Origin: Bacteroidales bacterium
GTDB taxonomy: Bacteria > Bacteroidota > Bacteroidia > Bacteroidales > UBA932
Assembly: GCA_022648685.1 (NCBI GenBank)
Contig: JALCMW010000004.1
Span: forward strand, 186,001-250,000
Direction: 5' to 3'
DNA length: 64,000 nt
In this document: positions 1-9,212 of the stretch, in pieces
How positions within the stretch are numbered: the first letter of the stretch is position 1
Layout: every line of letters starts with the position of its first letter
Translations under genes and position numbers: made by a program
Notes under the pieces: model-generated
Told to the model about the DNA's origin: nothing
Databases searched by the model: none
The model's input: only the letters and a program-made list of their open reading frames with translations

Positions 1-166
1 CCTGTTTGGTTATATCGGTCTTTGTAACGCCGCTGTCGTCAAAAGAGCAGGTGAATGTCCTTACAGTTTTCCGGCCTGCACCGGATTGAATAGGGTCTTC
101 TTTGGTGCAGGAGGCTGTAGCTATGGCAATTGCCGCTGCAAAAAGAATATATAATGTTTTTTTCAT
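1..166 (-). CDS. Lipoprotein N-terminus (partial, runs off the window start)
   Basis: Manual translation from ATG at 166: MKKTLYILFAAAIAIATASCTKEDPIQSGAGRKTVRTFTCSFDDSGVTKTD; SPII-like lipobox ATASC. Confidence 0.7.
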   Translation of the reverse strand, partial: MKKTLYILFAAAIAIATASCTKEDPIQSGAGRKTVRTFTCSFDDSGVTKTDITKQ

Positions 167-184
167 GATTTTCTCGGTTTTATG

Positions 185-1459
185 TTATTTTGTCCAATCC
201 CAACCAGGTTTATCATAATCTTGCGTCCCGTCGGAATTGTCGGACTGGTTTTGCTCGACATTTTCCTTGACCGTAACGTCAAGAATCTGCCATTTTCCGG
301 CATCGTGGGTTTCATCGCTGACATACTTGAAAGCGATTTGCACTTTGGAACCGATATAATCCGAAATTTTTATATCCTCCGAAGTCATGACGCTTCCGCC
401 GAGTTCATCGGGATATGAGAATGAAATGGCAAGTTGATTCCATGAACCCCCTTGTCTTCTGATCCATAAGGAAGTCTGATCCTTTGCCACATCAATGCTG
501 GCAAAGAAATTCACGATATGATCGAATACGATGACAGGATCTTTTGCCGCCGACAAATCTATCATAGGAGAATACAGCCAGCTTTCCGCAGCAAATTTAT
601 GACTGTCATCCTTGTATGCATTGGCTGTCATGCCGCCTGTGGCTGAATTGGTCCATATGGCATCGAATACATAAGGGAAGATTTTGTTATTGACAATGAA
701 TCCGTCGGTACCTTTGGTGAAATCTGCGGCGAACGGGAATTGTACGGTCGCTACCTTATCCGGATCCGGTTCGGTATAAGCTGCTTTCTTGACGAGATAA
801 GCATATCTGACCTGAACCTTGTTATCCTCTTTTACTTGATAGCCTATTATTGTTACAGTGTCGCGTTCATTAACTCCGAGAGATGCGAAATCGGTCGTAG
901 ATGTACCGTAGGAGACTTCTTTTGAAGTAAGACCGTTTACCTCTACAGAACCGGTCTGGTCAACCAGATTGAAAATGCCGGCGGTATTATCAGTCAGGCC
1001 TTTTACTACTCCTTTCAATTGATATCTCTGATATTTATATGCGGAAGCAGCATTGAAATCGCTTACACTTGCCGTAGTTACATCCGGATAATAAGCTTCC
1101 TGGTTTACAGTAAGCGAAGTTGTCAGTTTATCACCTTTGAATGTTATTGTAGCAGAACGCTCCTCTCCGGTATTTGCAGCCACGGTCACGGTAATGGACT
1201 GTGCTTCTTTCGAAGGCTCACCTGTAACAGGTGTTACAGTAAGCCATTTATCTACAGCTTTAGTATCCTGGATTTCAATGTTCCATGGAACCGTAGCGGT
1301 AAGTTGGACCGTTTTGGTTTCACCTGCCGCAGAGACAGATAACGAAGACGGGTTCACAGAAACGGCAGGCTTGCCATAATCTACCCCCTTGTCTCCGCCG
1401 CACCCAACAAAAGCGAATAACGCCATTGTCGCCATCAATGTCAATGAGTGTAATTTCAT
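185..1459 (-). CDS. Secreted lipoprotein with BACON-like and DUF5689/choice-of-anchor-like regions
   Basis: Lipobox FAFVGCG; BACON-like segment VSVNPSSLSVSAAGETKTVQLTATVPWNI...WLTVTPVTG. Confidence 0.75.
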   Translation of the reverse strand: MKLHSLTLMATMALFAFVGCGGDKGVDYGKPAVSVNPSSLSVSAAGETKTVQLTATVPWNIEIQDTKAVDKWLTVTPVTGEPSKEAQSITVTVAANTGEERSATITFKGDKLTTSLTVNQEAYYPDVTTASVSDFNAASAYKYQRYQLKGVVKGLTDNTAGIFNLVDQTGSVEVNGLTSKEVSYGTSTTDFASLGVNERDTVTIIGYQVKEDNKVQVRYAYLVKKAAYTEPDPDKVATVQFPFAADFTKGTDGFIVNNKIFPYVFDAIWTNSATGGMTANAYKDDSHKFAAESWLYSPMIDLSAAKDPVIVFDHIVNFFASIDVAKDQTSLWIRRQGGSWNQLAISFSYPDELGGSVMTSEDIKISDYIGSKVQIAFKYVSDETHDAGKWQILDVTVKENVEQNQSDNSDGTQDYDKPGWDWTK

Positions 1460-1543
1460 AATAACTTATAATTAATGGTTAAAATTTTTAATATATTTTG
1501 TGGTTATCATTTTCATATCCGTATCAAATAATCAATTCGCAAT

Positions 1544-4500
1544 TCATTTGCGCTCGAATACAAGACCGACACTACCGTTATCAGTGTTGAACTGGTAAAT
1601 AACATTATTATAAGCAGTTACCGTCTGCGCCTGTGAATTTGCAAGAGTAGCGTCGGAAGTTTTGAAAGATCCGACCGATATGCCTATGATATATGGTCCG
1701 TAACCGTTGGGATTACCCGTACTCAGTTCCTGCGCTTTTGCGGCGCTGTAAGTCAAAGTCTTGAAATCATCGCTTACGGTAAACCATATCCATTCGTAAT
1801 CGGGATTGCCCAGATCCGGAGCCGTGAACGACCATGGAGCACCCCATGAATCCGCATTGGTATATACTCCGCACATTTCAGGTAAAAAGGCGATATAGGG
1901 ATAAGAAGAATTGGAAGGTGAAGGGTCCGCCTGGGCAGTCCTGGCATCCATGAAAAGACCGAAAGAAGCAGCTTTGGAAGTATAATCAACCTTGACCGCC
2001 GCATCGGCTACAATACCCGTATGGTAAAGACCTCTCACGCCGATATTGTTCGTATGCTCGAGACCTTTGCCGTCTTTCAATGTTTCGCCCTTCAGGGGCG
2101 TTCCGAATGAAACGCCGGAAAGGGTTACTTTGCTTCCTGCCACAGAGAAGCCGTCTTTGCAGAAAACCTTTGAAGTAAAGGTCCAGTCGCCTTTGAAATC
2201 ATCTGCCGAAATCTGTGTCACCGAACAGATTACTGAATTCGGCAGCGTAATTGTAGCTGTGCGGGGAGCACCTGTCGTATTCGCAGACCAAGACAATGTT
2301 CCGTCCGAATAACTTAACCAGGCGGATGATGAACTGCCGCTGCCTCCGACATAACTCATACTGCCGGAATCATCACTTATCCAGATGTTGCTGTCGTCAT
2401 TGATTTCGAAATCTTTGTCGATGGTATCGGAAGCTCCCCAGGAATCCGCAGCGGTTAATGAAATGTTGAAACTGCCTTTTCCGATATTCCCCAAAGAAAC
2501 GGTCCAGGAAGAAGCCATGTCCGATGCTTTCGGATGCTTGTAAAAGTCGGAAAGTATCTTTTTTGTAACCTGGACAGTACCGTTTTTGGAAAGTGTAAGA
2601 GTATAATCATGTACGAATTCATCATCTTCCCCTGCAGCAAAAGTAACCGAGGTAACGTCATCCTTTGTGCTCACTTCCAAAGAAGAAAGGGTAGGAGCAT
2701 GATTTGAAAGACTTCTGAAAGACGGGGAATACTTCCCGAGATTCGACAAATCTTCGGCCGGATAAGAGACATTGAGAGGATCACCTATTACGTCATCATG
2801 ATAGAAATCCATTCTATACACTCTCATATTGCCGTTTTCATCAAACTGCAGCAAATTCCCCTGCGAAAATTCGTCTTTGTCGTTCATTGTCGTAGCGCCG
2901 GCCATATTCTCATAACCACCGTTTTCTATAGCCATATATCTGACGGATCCGCAACCGAGTGCAGTGAATTTCCCCTGCCAGATACTTCTGGGATCATTCA
3001 AAGGAAAATGCAAATGGCCACCTATTACAACAACCTGGGGATATTTGTCCAGAATCGAAGTCAATGCCGATGTAGACCAATAGCCGGACATACTTTCCCA
3101 GATTCCCCCGGCTTCCCCCAGAAGACTCCCGTAGACAGTATTGTTTACCATGGGATGAGTCATGACAATCACATATTTGCCAGGTTCCGCCGAGGTTATT
3201 GTCTTCAATTGGTTATCCAGCCACGTAACAGCTGCAGCATCATATACGATAGGTTGAGTACCGTCAGGGGTGATGGACAGGATATGATACCCGCCTATTA
3301 TGCAGTGACGGCACTCAAGAGTCGTTCCGGCAACAGGATCCTGATCCGTCTTGAAATAATTGTCACCAAGTGTTGTACGGATATATCTTGCATCATCGAC
3401 TACAGTCGGACTCCATCTGTAATTAGGGACATCATGATTCCCGATAGTATATACCATAGGGACATCGGAAGGATTGAAAGCTCCTTCGTAAATGGATTTG
3501 AACTCATTAAGATAATTCTGATTCGGATTGTCTATCAGATCTCCGGCCACAAGTACGCCGTCAATACCGTCAGTGTCATTTTCAAGGGCTTTGCTTTTCA
3601 GCTGGCTCAAAGCATTCCGGAACTTTCCGGATACTGAAGACGCTCCGTTGATATGGGTATCGCTTATTGCAGCCAATGAAAGGACTACTCCCGAAGCATC
3701 GAATGCTGTGGATTTGACCTCCTCTCCGCTATAAACCATCGGGATATAGTTTCCTGCAACCGTACTGAACCCGTCGGAAATTTGAAGCGAAGCGCTTACA
3801 CCCGTTTTTCCGTCGAAGAAAGACTGTCCCAGCGAATCGCAGGAAACCTTCAATTCAAGAAAACGGCCGTTTGCCGAAATATCGGAAACCGTCAGTTTCG
3901 TGGAATCTTCAGAACTCTTCGTAAGCGTATAGACGGCATTCATCTTTAATGAAACAGCCGCGTCTTTGACCAAACTGTCAAGAACGCTTTCCGGCTGGAT
4001 CTCGAATCTCATCGTTGCATAATATTTATCCCAGCTTTTATAAACCCTGACCGTTCCGTCGGAATAGGAAGGGACATAAACGATGCTCTTGATCGATGAA
4101 ACGAAACTGCCGTATACGGGAACTTCGAAAGATGTCGTACCGTCACTGAGCAAAAATTTCACGAATCCGTTTTCTATGGTTACGCTTTTGAAAATATAAC
4201 AGCCCTCTTTGACATTACTTTCTACCTCGGCCCATGTTTTCCCTCCGTCGTAGGATACATACCAAGCATAATCGTCTATCTTGAACCTAGGGGTAATTCC
4301 ATCAGTTCCGGATGCTTTTACCTTGTTCCCGTCAACAAGCAGCCAGGAACCGTTCAAGGTCCAATAATATTCCCCGTCCGTATCTTTCTTCAAACTGACT
4401 GCAGGAGTAGATCCGTCTGTCCCGTCGGTTCCGTTAAGGATAGTAATCGTTTTTCCGGAAGTGAAAGAAATGACATAACCGGATTTGTCTTCAAGTTCCC

Positions 4501-4711
4501 TGAAACCTGAAATACCGTCATTTTCCTGCAAAGCGGTAACGACTGTCTGTAACGAAGACACATTGGAATTCATGCTGTTGCAAAGAGTCTCCAAAGCGGC
4601 CATCCGGTTTTCAAGATCAGAAATCCGTTTGTTCACTTCAGTGTCATCATACTTTCCGCAAGATGAGAAAAGCAGGCAGGAAATGAAAAATATTGAAAAA
4701 AATCTATTCAT
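1544..4711 (-). CDS. Surface lipoprotein with calcineurin-like metallophosphoesterase domain and N-terminal PL29/DUF4988-like coiled coil
   Basis: Metallophosphoesterase motifs AAISDTHING, VLVAGDLIDN, YTIGNHDVP, MTHPM, GGHLHFP; lipobox LLFSSCG; internal ATG at 4711 preferred over 4759. Confidence 0.85.
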   Translation of the reverse strand: MNRFFSIFFISCLLFSSCGKYDDTEVNKRISDLENRMAALETLCNSMNSNVSSLQTVVTALQENDGISGFRELEDKSGYVISFTSGKTITILNGTDGTDGSTPAVSLKKDTDGEYYWTLNGSWLLVDGNKVKASGTDGITPRFKIDDYAWYVSYDGGKTWAEVESNVKEGCYIFKSVTIENGFVKFLLSDGTTSFEVPVYGSFVSSIKSIVYVPSYSDGTVRVYKSWDKYYATMRFEIQPESVLDSLVKDAAVSLKMNAVYTLTKSSEDSTKLTVSDISANGRFLELKVSCDSLGQSFFDGKTGVSASLQISDGFSTVAGNYIPMVYSGEEVKSTAFDASGVVLSLAAISDTHINGASSVSGKFRNALSQLKSKALENDTDGIDGVLVAGDLIDNPNQNYLNEFKSIYEGAFNPSDVPMVYTIGNHDVPNYRWSPTVVDDARYIRTTLGDNYFKTDQDPVAGTTLECRHCIIGGYHILSITPDGTQPIVYDAAAVTWLDNQLKTITSAEPGKYVIVMTHPMVNNTVYGSLLGEAGGIWESMSGYWSTSALTSILDKYPQVVVIGGHLHFPLNDPRSIWQGKFTALGCGSVRYMAIENGGYENMAGATTMNDKDEFSQGNLLQFDENGNMRVYRMDFYHDDVIGDPLNVSYPAEDLSNLGKYSPSFRSLSNHAPTLSSLEVSTKDDVTSVTFAAGEDDEFVHDYTLTLSKNGTVQVTKKILSDFYKHPKASDMASSWTVSLGNIGKGSFNISLTAADSWGASDTIDKDFEINDDSNIWISDDSGSMSYVGGSGSSSSAWLSYSDGTLSWSANTTGAPRTATITLPNSVICSVTQISADDFKGDWTFTSKVFCKDGFSVAGSKVTLSGVSFGTPLKGETLKDGKGLEHTNNIGVRGLYHTGIVADAAVKVDYTSKAASFGLFMDARTAQADPSPSNSSYPYIAFLPEMCGVYTNADSWGAPWSFTAPDLGNPDYEWIWFTVSDDFKTLTYSAAKAQELSTGNPNGYGPYIIGISVGSFKTSDATLANSQAQTVTAYNNVIYQFNTDNGSVGLVFERK

Positions 4712-4713
4712 GA

Positions 4714-5904
4714 TCAATCGGCTTGTGATGGAATATATCCGTATGGAATAAGTTCCCAAAGGTCGATATAACCGTCAGCCGTATTCCAGGAATCGGTAAA
4801 CACTACAGCAACGTATCTTCCGCTGGAACCCTGGGTGGCGCTCAGGGTCTGCTGTGCAGTAGAAGTACTAAGCACTGTACTGAGAAAAGGTATGCCGAAA
4901 TCATTGCTGAAATCGGTATCATCCGGATCGAAAGGTGAGGATCCCACATACATCACTACACTCTTGATGTAACGTAAGGTATTCGAAGCAGGATTTTCGC
5001 AAAAGACAAATTTTGTGAAAGCATATTCGTCACCTGTTGAAGTCTGGGTATCGATTGCCAATATCTTCGGGAAAATCAACTTGGAATCATCCGATCTGGA
5101 GCTGTACCAGCGATATCCGGAAAGAATCTTTTCGTCGAAGATCTTTTCCGGAGTATTTTCCCCATACACCTGTCCGGACGTTGCCGCGACAGACCATCTT
5201 TTGGCGTTGAGCTGATATGAAATACCGTCCGTCGATGTTATCCAGGTACTCCATACGGTATCCCGGCCCGCTTCCGGACAGAACGATGAAGAATACTGGA
5301 ACCTTTTTCCTTTTAATGCTTTCGGGAAAGAAATGGTACGTTCGTCAGGAGACAGAACCTTGTCACAATCCACCCATTCGTTATTTTCGTTTTTATAGCG
5401 GAATCTTGTGGCAATCATCTCATCGGTCCCTTTCGAAACCATTATTATTGCGGAATCACCGCTCATCTCGGCTGAATTCACAGTTCTTTCCGAACGTGAA
5501 ACCATCCAGCTGTCGCTATAGGCTGAAGCAGTAATTTCGGCCGGTAGAGATTTATTGCCATCCGAATCAATATTGACTATATCGAAAGTATAGGAACGGT
5601 CTTCAAGACTGTCAACAATCAAATCGACGATTCCGGAAGGGTAATCTGAATAATCGATTGAACGGGAACTGGAGTAGTTGTCCCAATACAGTATTGCCGT
5701 CTTGACAGCGGGGTCCATAGGCTTTTCCCATTCGATGAAAAGTCTCTGGTATCCGGAAACGGAAGAGAGATTGATCGGCATGGCAGGATAATTATATCCC
5801 CCCGCCTTGACATATTTTTTGTATATGTCATCTTGAGAAGTACAGGCGGCTACGGCCAGAAGAAACGCTGTGGAAGCTAATAGATAGTATTTAATTTTTC
5901 TCAT
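4714..5904 (-). CDS. DUF4998-like lipoprotein of the SusCD operon
   Basis: Lipobox AVAACTS; DIYKKYVKAGGYNYPAMPINLSSVSGYQRLFIEWEKPMDPAVKTAILYWDN pattern; colinear with susCD. Confidence 0.65.
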   Translation of the reverse strand: MRKIKYYLLASTAFLLAVAACTSQDDIYKKYVKAGGYNYPAMPINLSSVSGYQRLFIEWEKPMDPAVKTAILYWDNYSSSRSIDYSDYPSGIVDLIVDSLEDRSYTFDIVNIDSDGNKSLPAEITASAYSDSWMVSRSERTVNSAEMSGDSAIIMVSKGTDEMIATRFRYKNENNEWVDCDKVLSPDERTISFPKALKGKRFQYSSSFCPEAGRDTVWSTWITSTDGISYQLNAKRWSVAATSGQVYGENTPEKIFDEKILSGYRWYSSRSDDSKLIFPKILAIDTQTSTGDEYAFTKFVFCENPASNTLRYIKSVVMYVGSSPFDPDDTDFSNDFGIPFLSTVLSTSTAQQTLSATQGSSGRYVAVVFTDSWNTADGYIDLWELIPYGYIPSQAD

Positions 5905-5927
5905 AATCGGTTCAATTAATCGTGATT

Positions 5928-7229
5928 CTATTTAACGACTTCGCCGTATGGCGTAACCTCGCCAAACTGGATGCCTGCAGCCTCTGTCGCATTGGAAAGT
6001 TCAAAAGTCGAGAAAGTATCCAAAAATACGATTCTCAGATAACGCAGCTGGTCGAAAGCATGGGGATAATCATCGGAATTCAATTCGAAATCATTTCCGC
6101 CATTGAAATAAGTAATGTCTTCATTTGTGATAGTTCCGACAGACCCGTCTTCTTCATAACCGGAAGGTTTGTACTGGGTGAATTTTCCAAGGCAGAACCA
6201 ACTGTCATCGAAACCATGTTCATTGCTTCCCGTCTTGCCGGTAGGATTCATACTTCCCCAGAATTCGAAATCGCGAGGATGCGCATCCCTCCAAATGTTA
6301 TAATTAATTCGTGGAAGAGTGGCGATGCGGCTAAGCTGTGCAACCAATCCCATATCTATGGTAAGCCAGCAAGGAACAGGACACTTTCCTATTGCAAGGA
6401 AATGCGGAGATGAAGAATTTCCTGAACCGTCCCAAAGTCCGGATACCGGATATGTGGAATTTTCTTCCGACATCGAGAAACAATTATCGTCGCCCGGATC
6501 ATAATACTTGAAGCCGGTCTTTGGAATCTGTATCTCAACACCGGGAGTAAGCAAAACCTTGAGAGTATCCGAGAAATTGCCCCAGCGGTCACGGATGTAT
6601 ACGCCGAATATTGCTTTCTGGGCCTCAAGACCGCGTCTTGTCAAAGTCACATTATCGCTGGCAGTAAACAGAGTGGTGACCTCGACCCATTTGATGTCTT
6701 TTACAGATTTGTCGAAATCATCGAGATCGGTATCGCGAAGAAGGCAAACAGCAAGATTCTCCTTGTCGCTGTTTCCCGTTATATTGATCTTTACGCCTCC
6801 GGCGGCAGCCGCAACGGTAGGTTTTACGGTTCTGATAACAGGGGACTTGGGATTGAAATCCATATCCACTGCGCTTGATCTGACCTCATCGGCGTTAAAA
6901 GTACATATCTTTACGTGGTGGGACAAGGTATCGGCATATCCGACGATTGAAAGGCTGTCGACATATCTCGATATCTTCGCATCAATGGTTTTACCATTGC
7001 GTTCATAAGTAGCGACGACACCTTTAATATTCTGGTCATCCGGAATCTTCACCCAGATGACGGCACCGCCGCCAATAGGTTTGACCTTGACTATTTCAGA
7101 AACAGGCTCCGGTACAGGCAGATTTTCGTCAAACTGATCTATACGACCGAACTTATTGGTATTCGATGAGCATGATGCCAGAACCAAAGCGGCACTGAAC
7201 AATGCTATTATATTTTTCTTATTCTTCAT
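5928..7229 (-). CDS. DUF5000/DUF5126-like surface lipoprotein
   Basis: Lipobox LASCSS; discoidin-like C-terminus (TIDMGLVAQLSRIATLPR...HPRDFEFWGS). Confidence 0.65.
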   Translation of the reverse strand: MKNKKNIIALFSAALVLASCSSNTNKFGRIDQFDENLPVPEPVSEIVKVKPIGGGAVIWVKIPDDQNIKGVVATYERNGKTIDAKISRYVDSLSIVGYADTLSHHVKICTFNADEVRSSAVDMDFNPKSPVIRTVKPTVAAAAGGVKINITGNSDKENLAVCLLRDTDLDDFDKSVKDIKWVEVTTLFTASDNVTLTRRGLEAQKAIFGVYIRDRWGNFSDTLKVLLTPGVEIQIPKTGFKYYDPGDDNCFSMSEENSTYPVSGLWDGSGNSSSPHFLAIGKCPVPCWLTIDMGLVAQLSRIATLPRINYNIWRDAHPRDFEFWGSMNPTGKTGSNEHGFDDSWFCLGKFTQYKPSGYEEDGSVGTITNEDITYFNGGNDFELNSDDYPHAFDQLRYLRIVFLDTFSTFELSNATEAAGIQFGEVTPYGEVVK

Positions 7230-7253
7230 ATTATATAGGCATTATGAAATCGG

Positions 7254-9209
7254 TTACCATCCTATGTTTTGTACAAGGTTCGGATTGACTTCTATGTAGC
7301 TTGTAGGAATCGGCCAGAAGTAATCCTTCAAACCGAATTTCTGTTCGTAAATGAATTTCTTCACATAATAATCCTCGGCGGAGGCAGCGGTAATGGTGAA
7401 ACCATATATGCCTTTCTGGTATTCGGAAGGAGCTTCTTTCCACCTGCGGATATCCCAGAATCTCTGGCTCTCGAATGCAAGTTCGTTAAGCCGTTCCCTG
7501 TGGATTATATCACGCATTCCGACCTTTGTCTTGTAATATCCCGGACTGTTGCTGTAAGTGTCCCATGCAGTCTGGACATCGGGGATGCCTGCACGCTTTC
7601 TTACGGCATTCAGATACTTGAAGAGATCGGAACTATTAGGACCTTCCGGACCTTCGGCTTCATTGATTGCTTCAGCATAAAGAAGATACAAATCGGAAAG
7701 ACGCATCATAGGCCAAGCGAACCAACGGCCGACAAATGAGTTGTTGCCTGACCATGTACATTGATACGGAAACATTTTCTTCGGGAAATAACCGGTGACA
7801 GGTCCTGTTTCGCTCGTGGACTTTGCCTGTTCCCCGCCAATCCGGCAAGAGATATAATGCAAATCATCCGGTTTCAAATCATTATAATTGGTCAGTTCTC
7901 CGAACCATGTGCCGCCATCAAATCCAAGGGAAGCGTAAAAACGGGGTTCACGATTGAAATTGAGTTTGGCCGTAGTATAACCCTTGCGGATATAATAGGA
8001 ATTCTGATCATCCCCGGTCCTTATATCCAGAGGGTTGATATTGGACCAGTCACTGTCATTCTTGATAGGAAGACCGTGAGCGGTATAAAACTGTTCGGCA
8101 ATCTTCAGCGGAACGCCTATGAACCTATAACCCCCGAGCATATCTGTATAACCGTTCATTATGGGAAGACAGAGTCTCTGGAAGATGATCATTGAAGATG
8201 AAGGGGTCTGGGTATTGCCCCAGATTATTTCGCTGTTCCATCTTTCATTGAAGGCTTCCCTGATGGTAAGCGTCGTCTTCAGTGAGTCGCTCATCCTGTA
8301 TGTTATGTCTGAACCGTCATAGAGCTTGATGTTGGCCTGATCGCAAATGGTTATTGCTTCCTTGCAAGCGGTCATGGCAGCCTTCCAGCGTTCAAGTTTT
8401 TGCTCATCCGTTTTTGACGGAAACAACTGGGTACCCTGATTGTCCACAAGGGCAGCTTCTTCCGCATTCCCGTTGAAAAGCGGACTTGCCGCATAAACTT
8501 CCACCTTTGCCTTGAAACTTGCGCATATCGCTTTTGTAATCCTCCCGTAATCATCAACGGATGCAGGGACAAGAGGAAGATCGGGCATGGCTTTGTCCAG
8601 CAATTCTATGATATAATCGAAACATTCGTCTATAGTATTCCTGTGAAGGCGTACGGTATTGACATCGGAATCGATCGGAAGACTTTCCTTGATCAGCGGA
8701 ACCGGACCCCATTTACGTACAAGATTGAAATGATAATAAGCCTTGAGGAATGTCACTTCCGCAGTCCACTGTGCTTTTTCTTCATCGGACATATCGGGAA
8801 CCGAAGATATATGTTCGATCAGTATATCGCAGCAGCGTATCCCCTCATACATGCTTGGCCAGTCACAGCCGAAAACCGAAGAAGCACTGTTGTATCCCCT
8901 GGCTATATAAGACATTGTGAAAGGGACACGTCCTGACGTGTTAGATACGATACGTCCGTACAAATCCCACAATTCATCCCCAGAAAGCATAGCGGCATCC
9001 GAACCCGGAGCACCCTCATTGGTCATATAGGAATAACAGGTTCCAAGATACCTTATAGCAACGGACCTGAGGCTGAAAGCCGTTTCGATACTTGGAAGTC
9101 CGTCATCCGGAACCACATTGAGATAACTGTTGCAGCTATTGACTTCAAATAATGCCGTCAAACTTGCAAATATCAATATAGTTTTATTAAAAATCTTACG
9201 CATAATCAT
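7254..9209 (-). CDS. susD-like: RagB/SusD family nutrient-binding lipoprotein
   Basis: Lipobox VNSCNSYLN; SusD hallmarks (YLLYAEAINEAEG, LNAVRKRAGIPDV, ERLNELAFESQRFWDIRRWKEA). Confidence 0.95.
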   Translation of the reverse strand: MIMRKIFNKTILIFASLTALFEVNSCNSYLNVVPDDGLPSIETAFSLRSVAIRYLGTCYSYMTNEGAPGSDAAMLSGDELWDLYGRIVSNTSGRVPFTMSYIARGYNSASSVFGCDWPSMYEGIRCCDILIEHISSVPDMSDEEKAQWTAEVTFLKAYYHFNLVRKWGPVPLIKESLPIDSDVNTVRLHRNTIDECFDYIIELLDKAMPDLPLVPASVDDYGRITKAICASFKAKVEVYAASPLFNGNAEEAALVDNQGTQLFPSKTDEQKLERWKAAMTACKEAITICDQANIKLYDGSDITYRMSDSLKTTLTIREAFNERWNSEIIWGNTQTPSSSMIIFQRLCLPIMNGYTDMLGGYRFIGVPLKIAEQFYTAHGLPIKNDSDWSNINPLDIRTGDDQNSYYIRKGYTTAKLNFNREPRFYASLGFDGGTWFGELTNYNDLKPDDLHYISCRIGGEQAKSTSETGPVTGYFPKKMFPYQCTWSGNNSFVGRWFAWPMMRLSDLYLLYAEAINEAEGPEGPNSSDLFKYLNAVRKRAGIPDVQTAWDTYSNSPGYYKTKVGMRDIIHRERLNELAFESQRFWDIRRWKEAPSEYQKGIYGFTITAASAEDYYVKKFIYEQKFGLKDYFWPIPTSYIEVNPNLVQNIGW

Positions 9210-9212
9210 ACA

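Noticed and set aside
2798-3637. 279-aa plus-strand ORF inside the phosphoesterase gene
   Set aside because: Antisense shadow of a well-supported CDS, with no recognisable motif.
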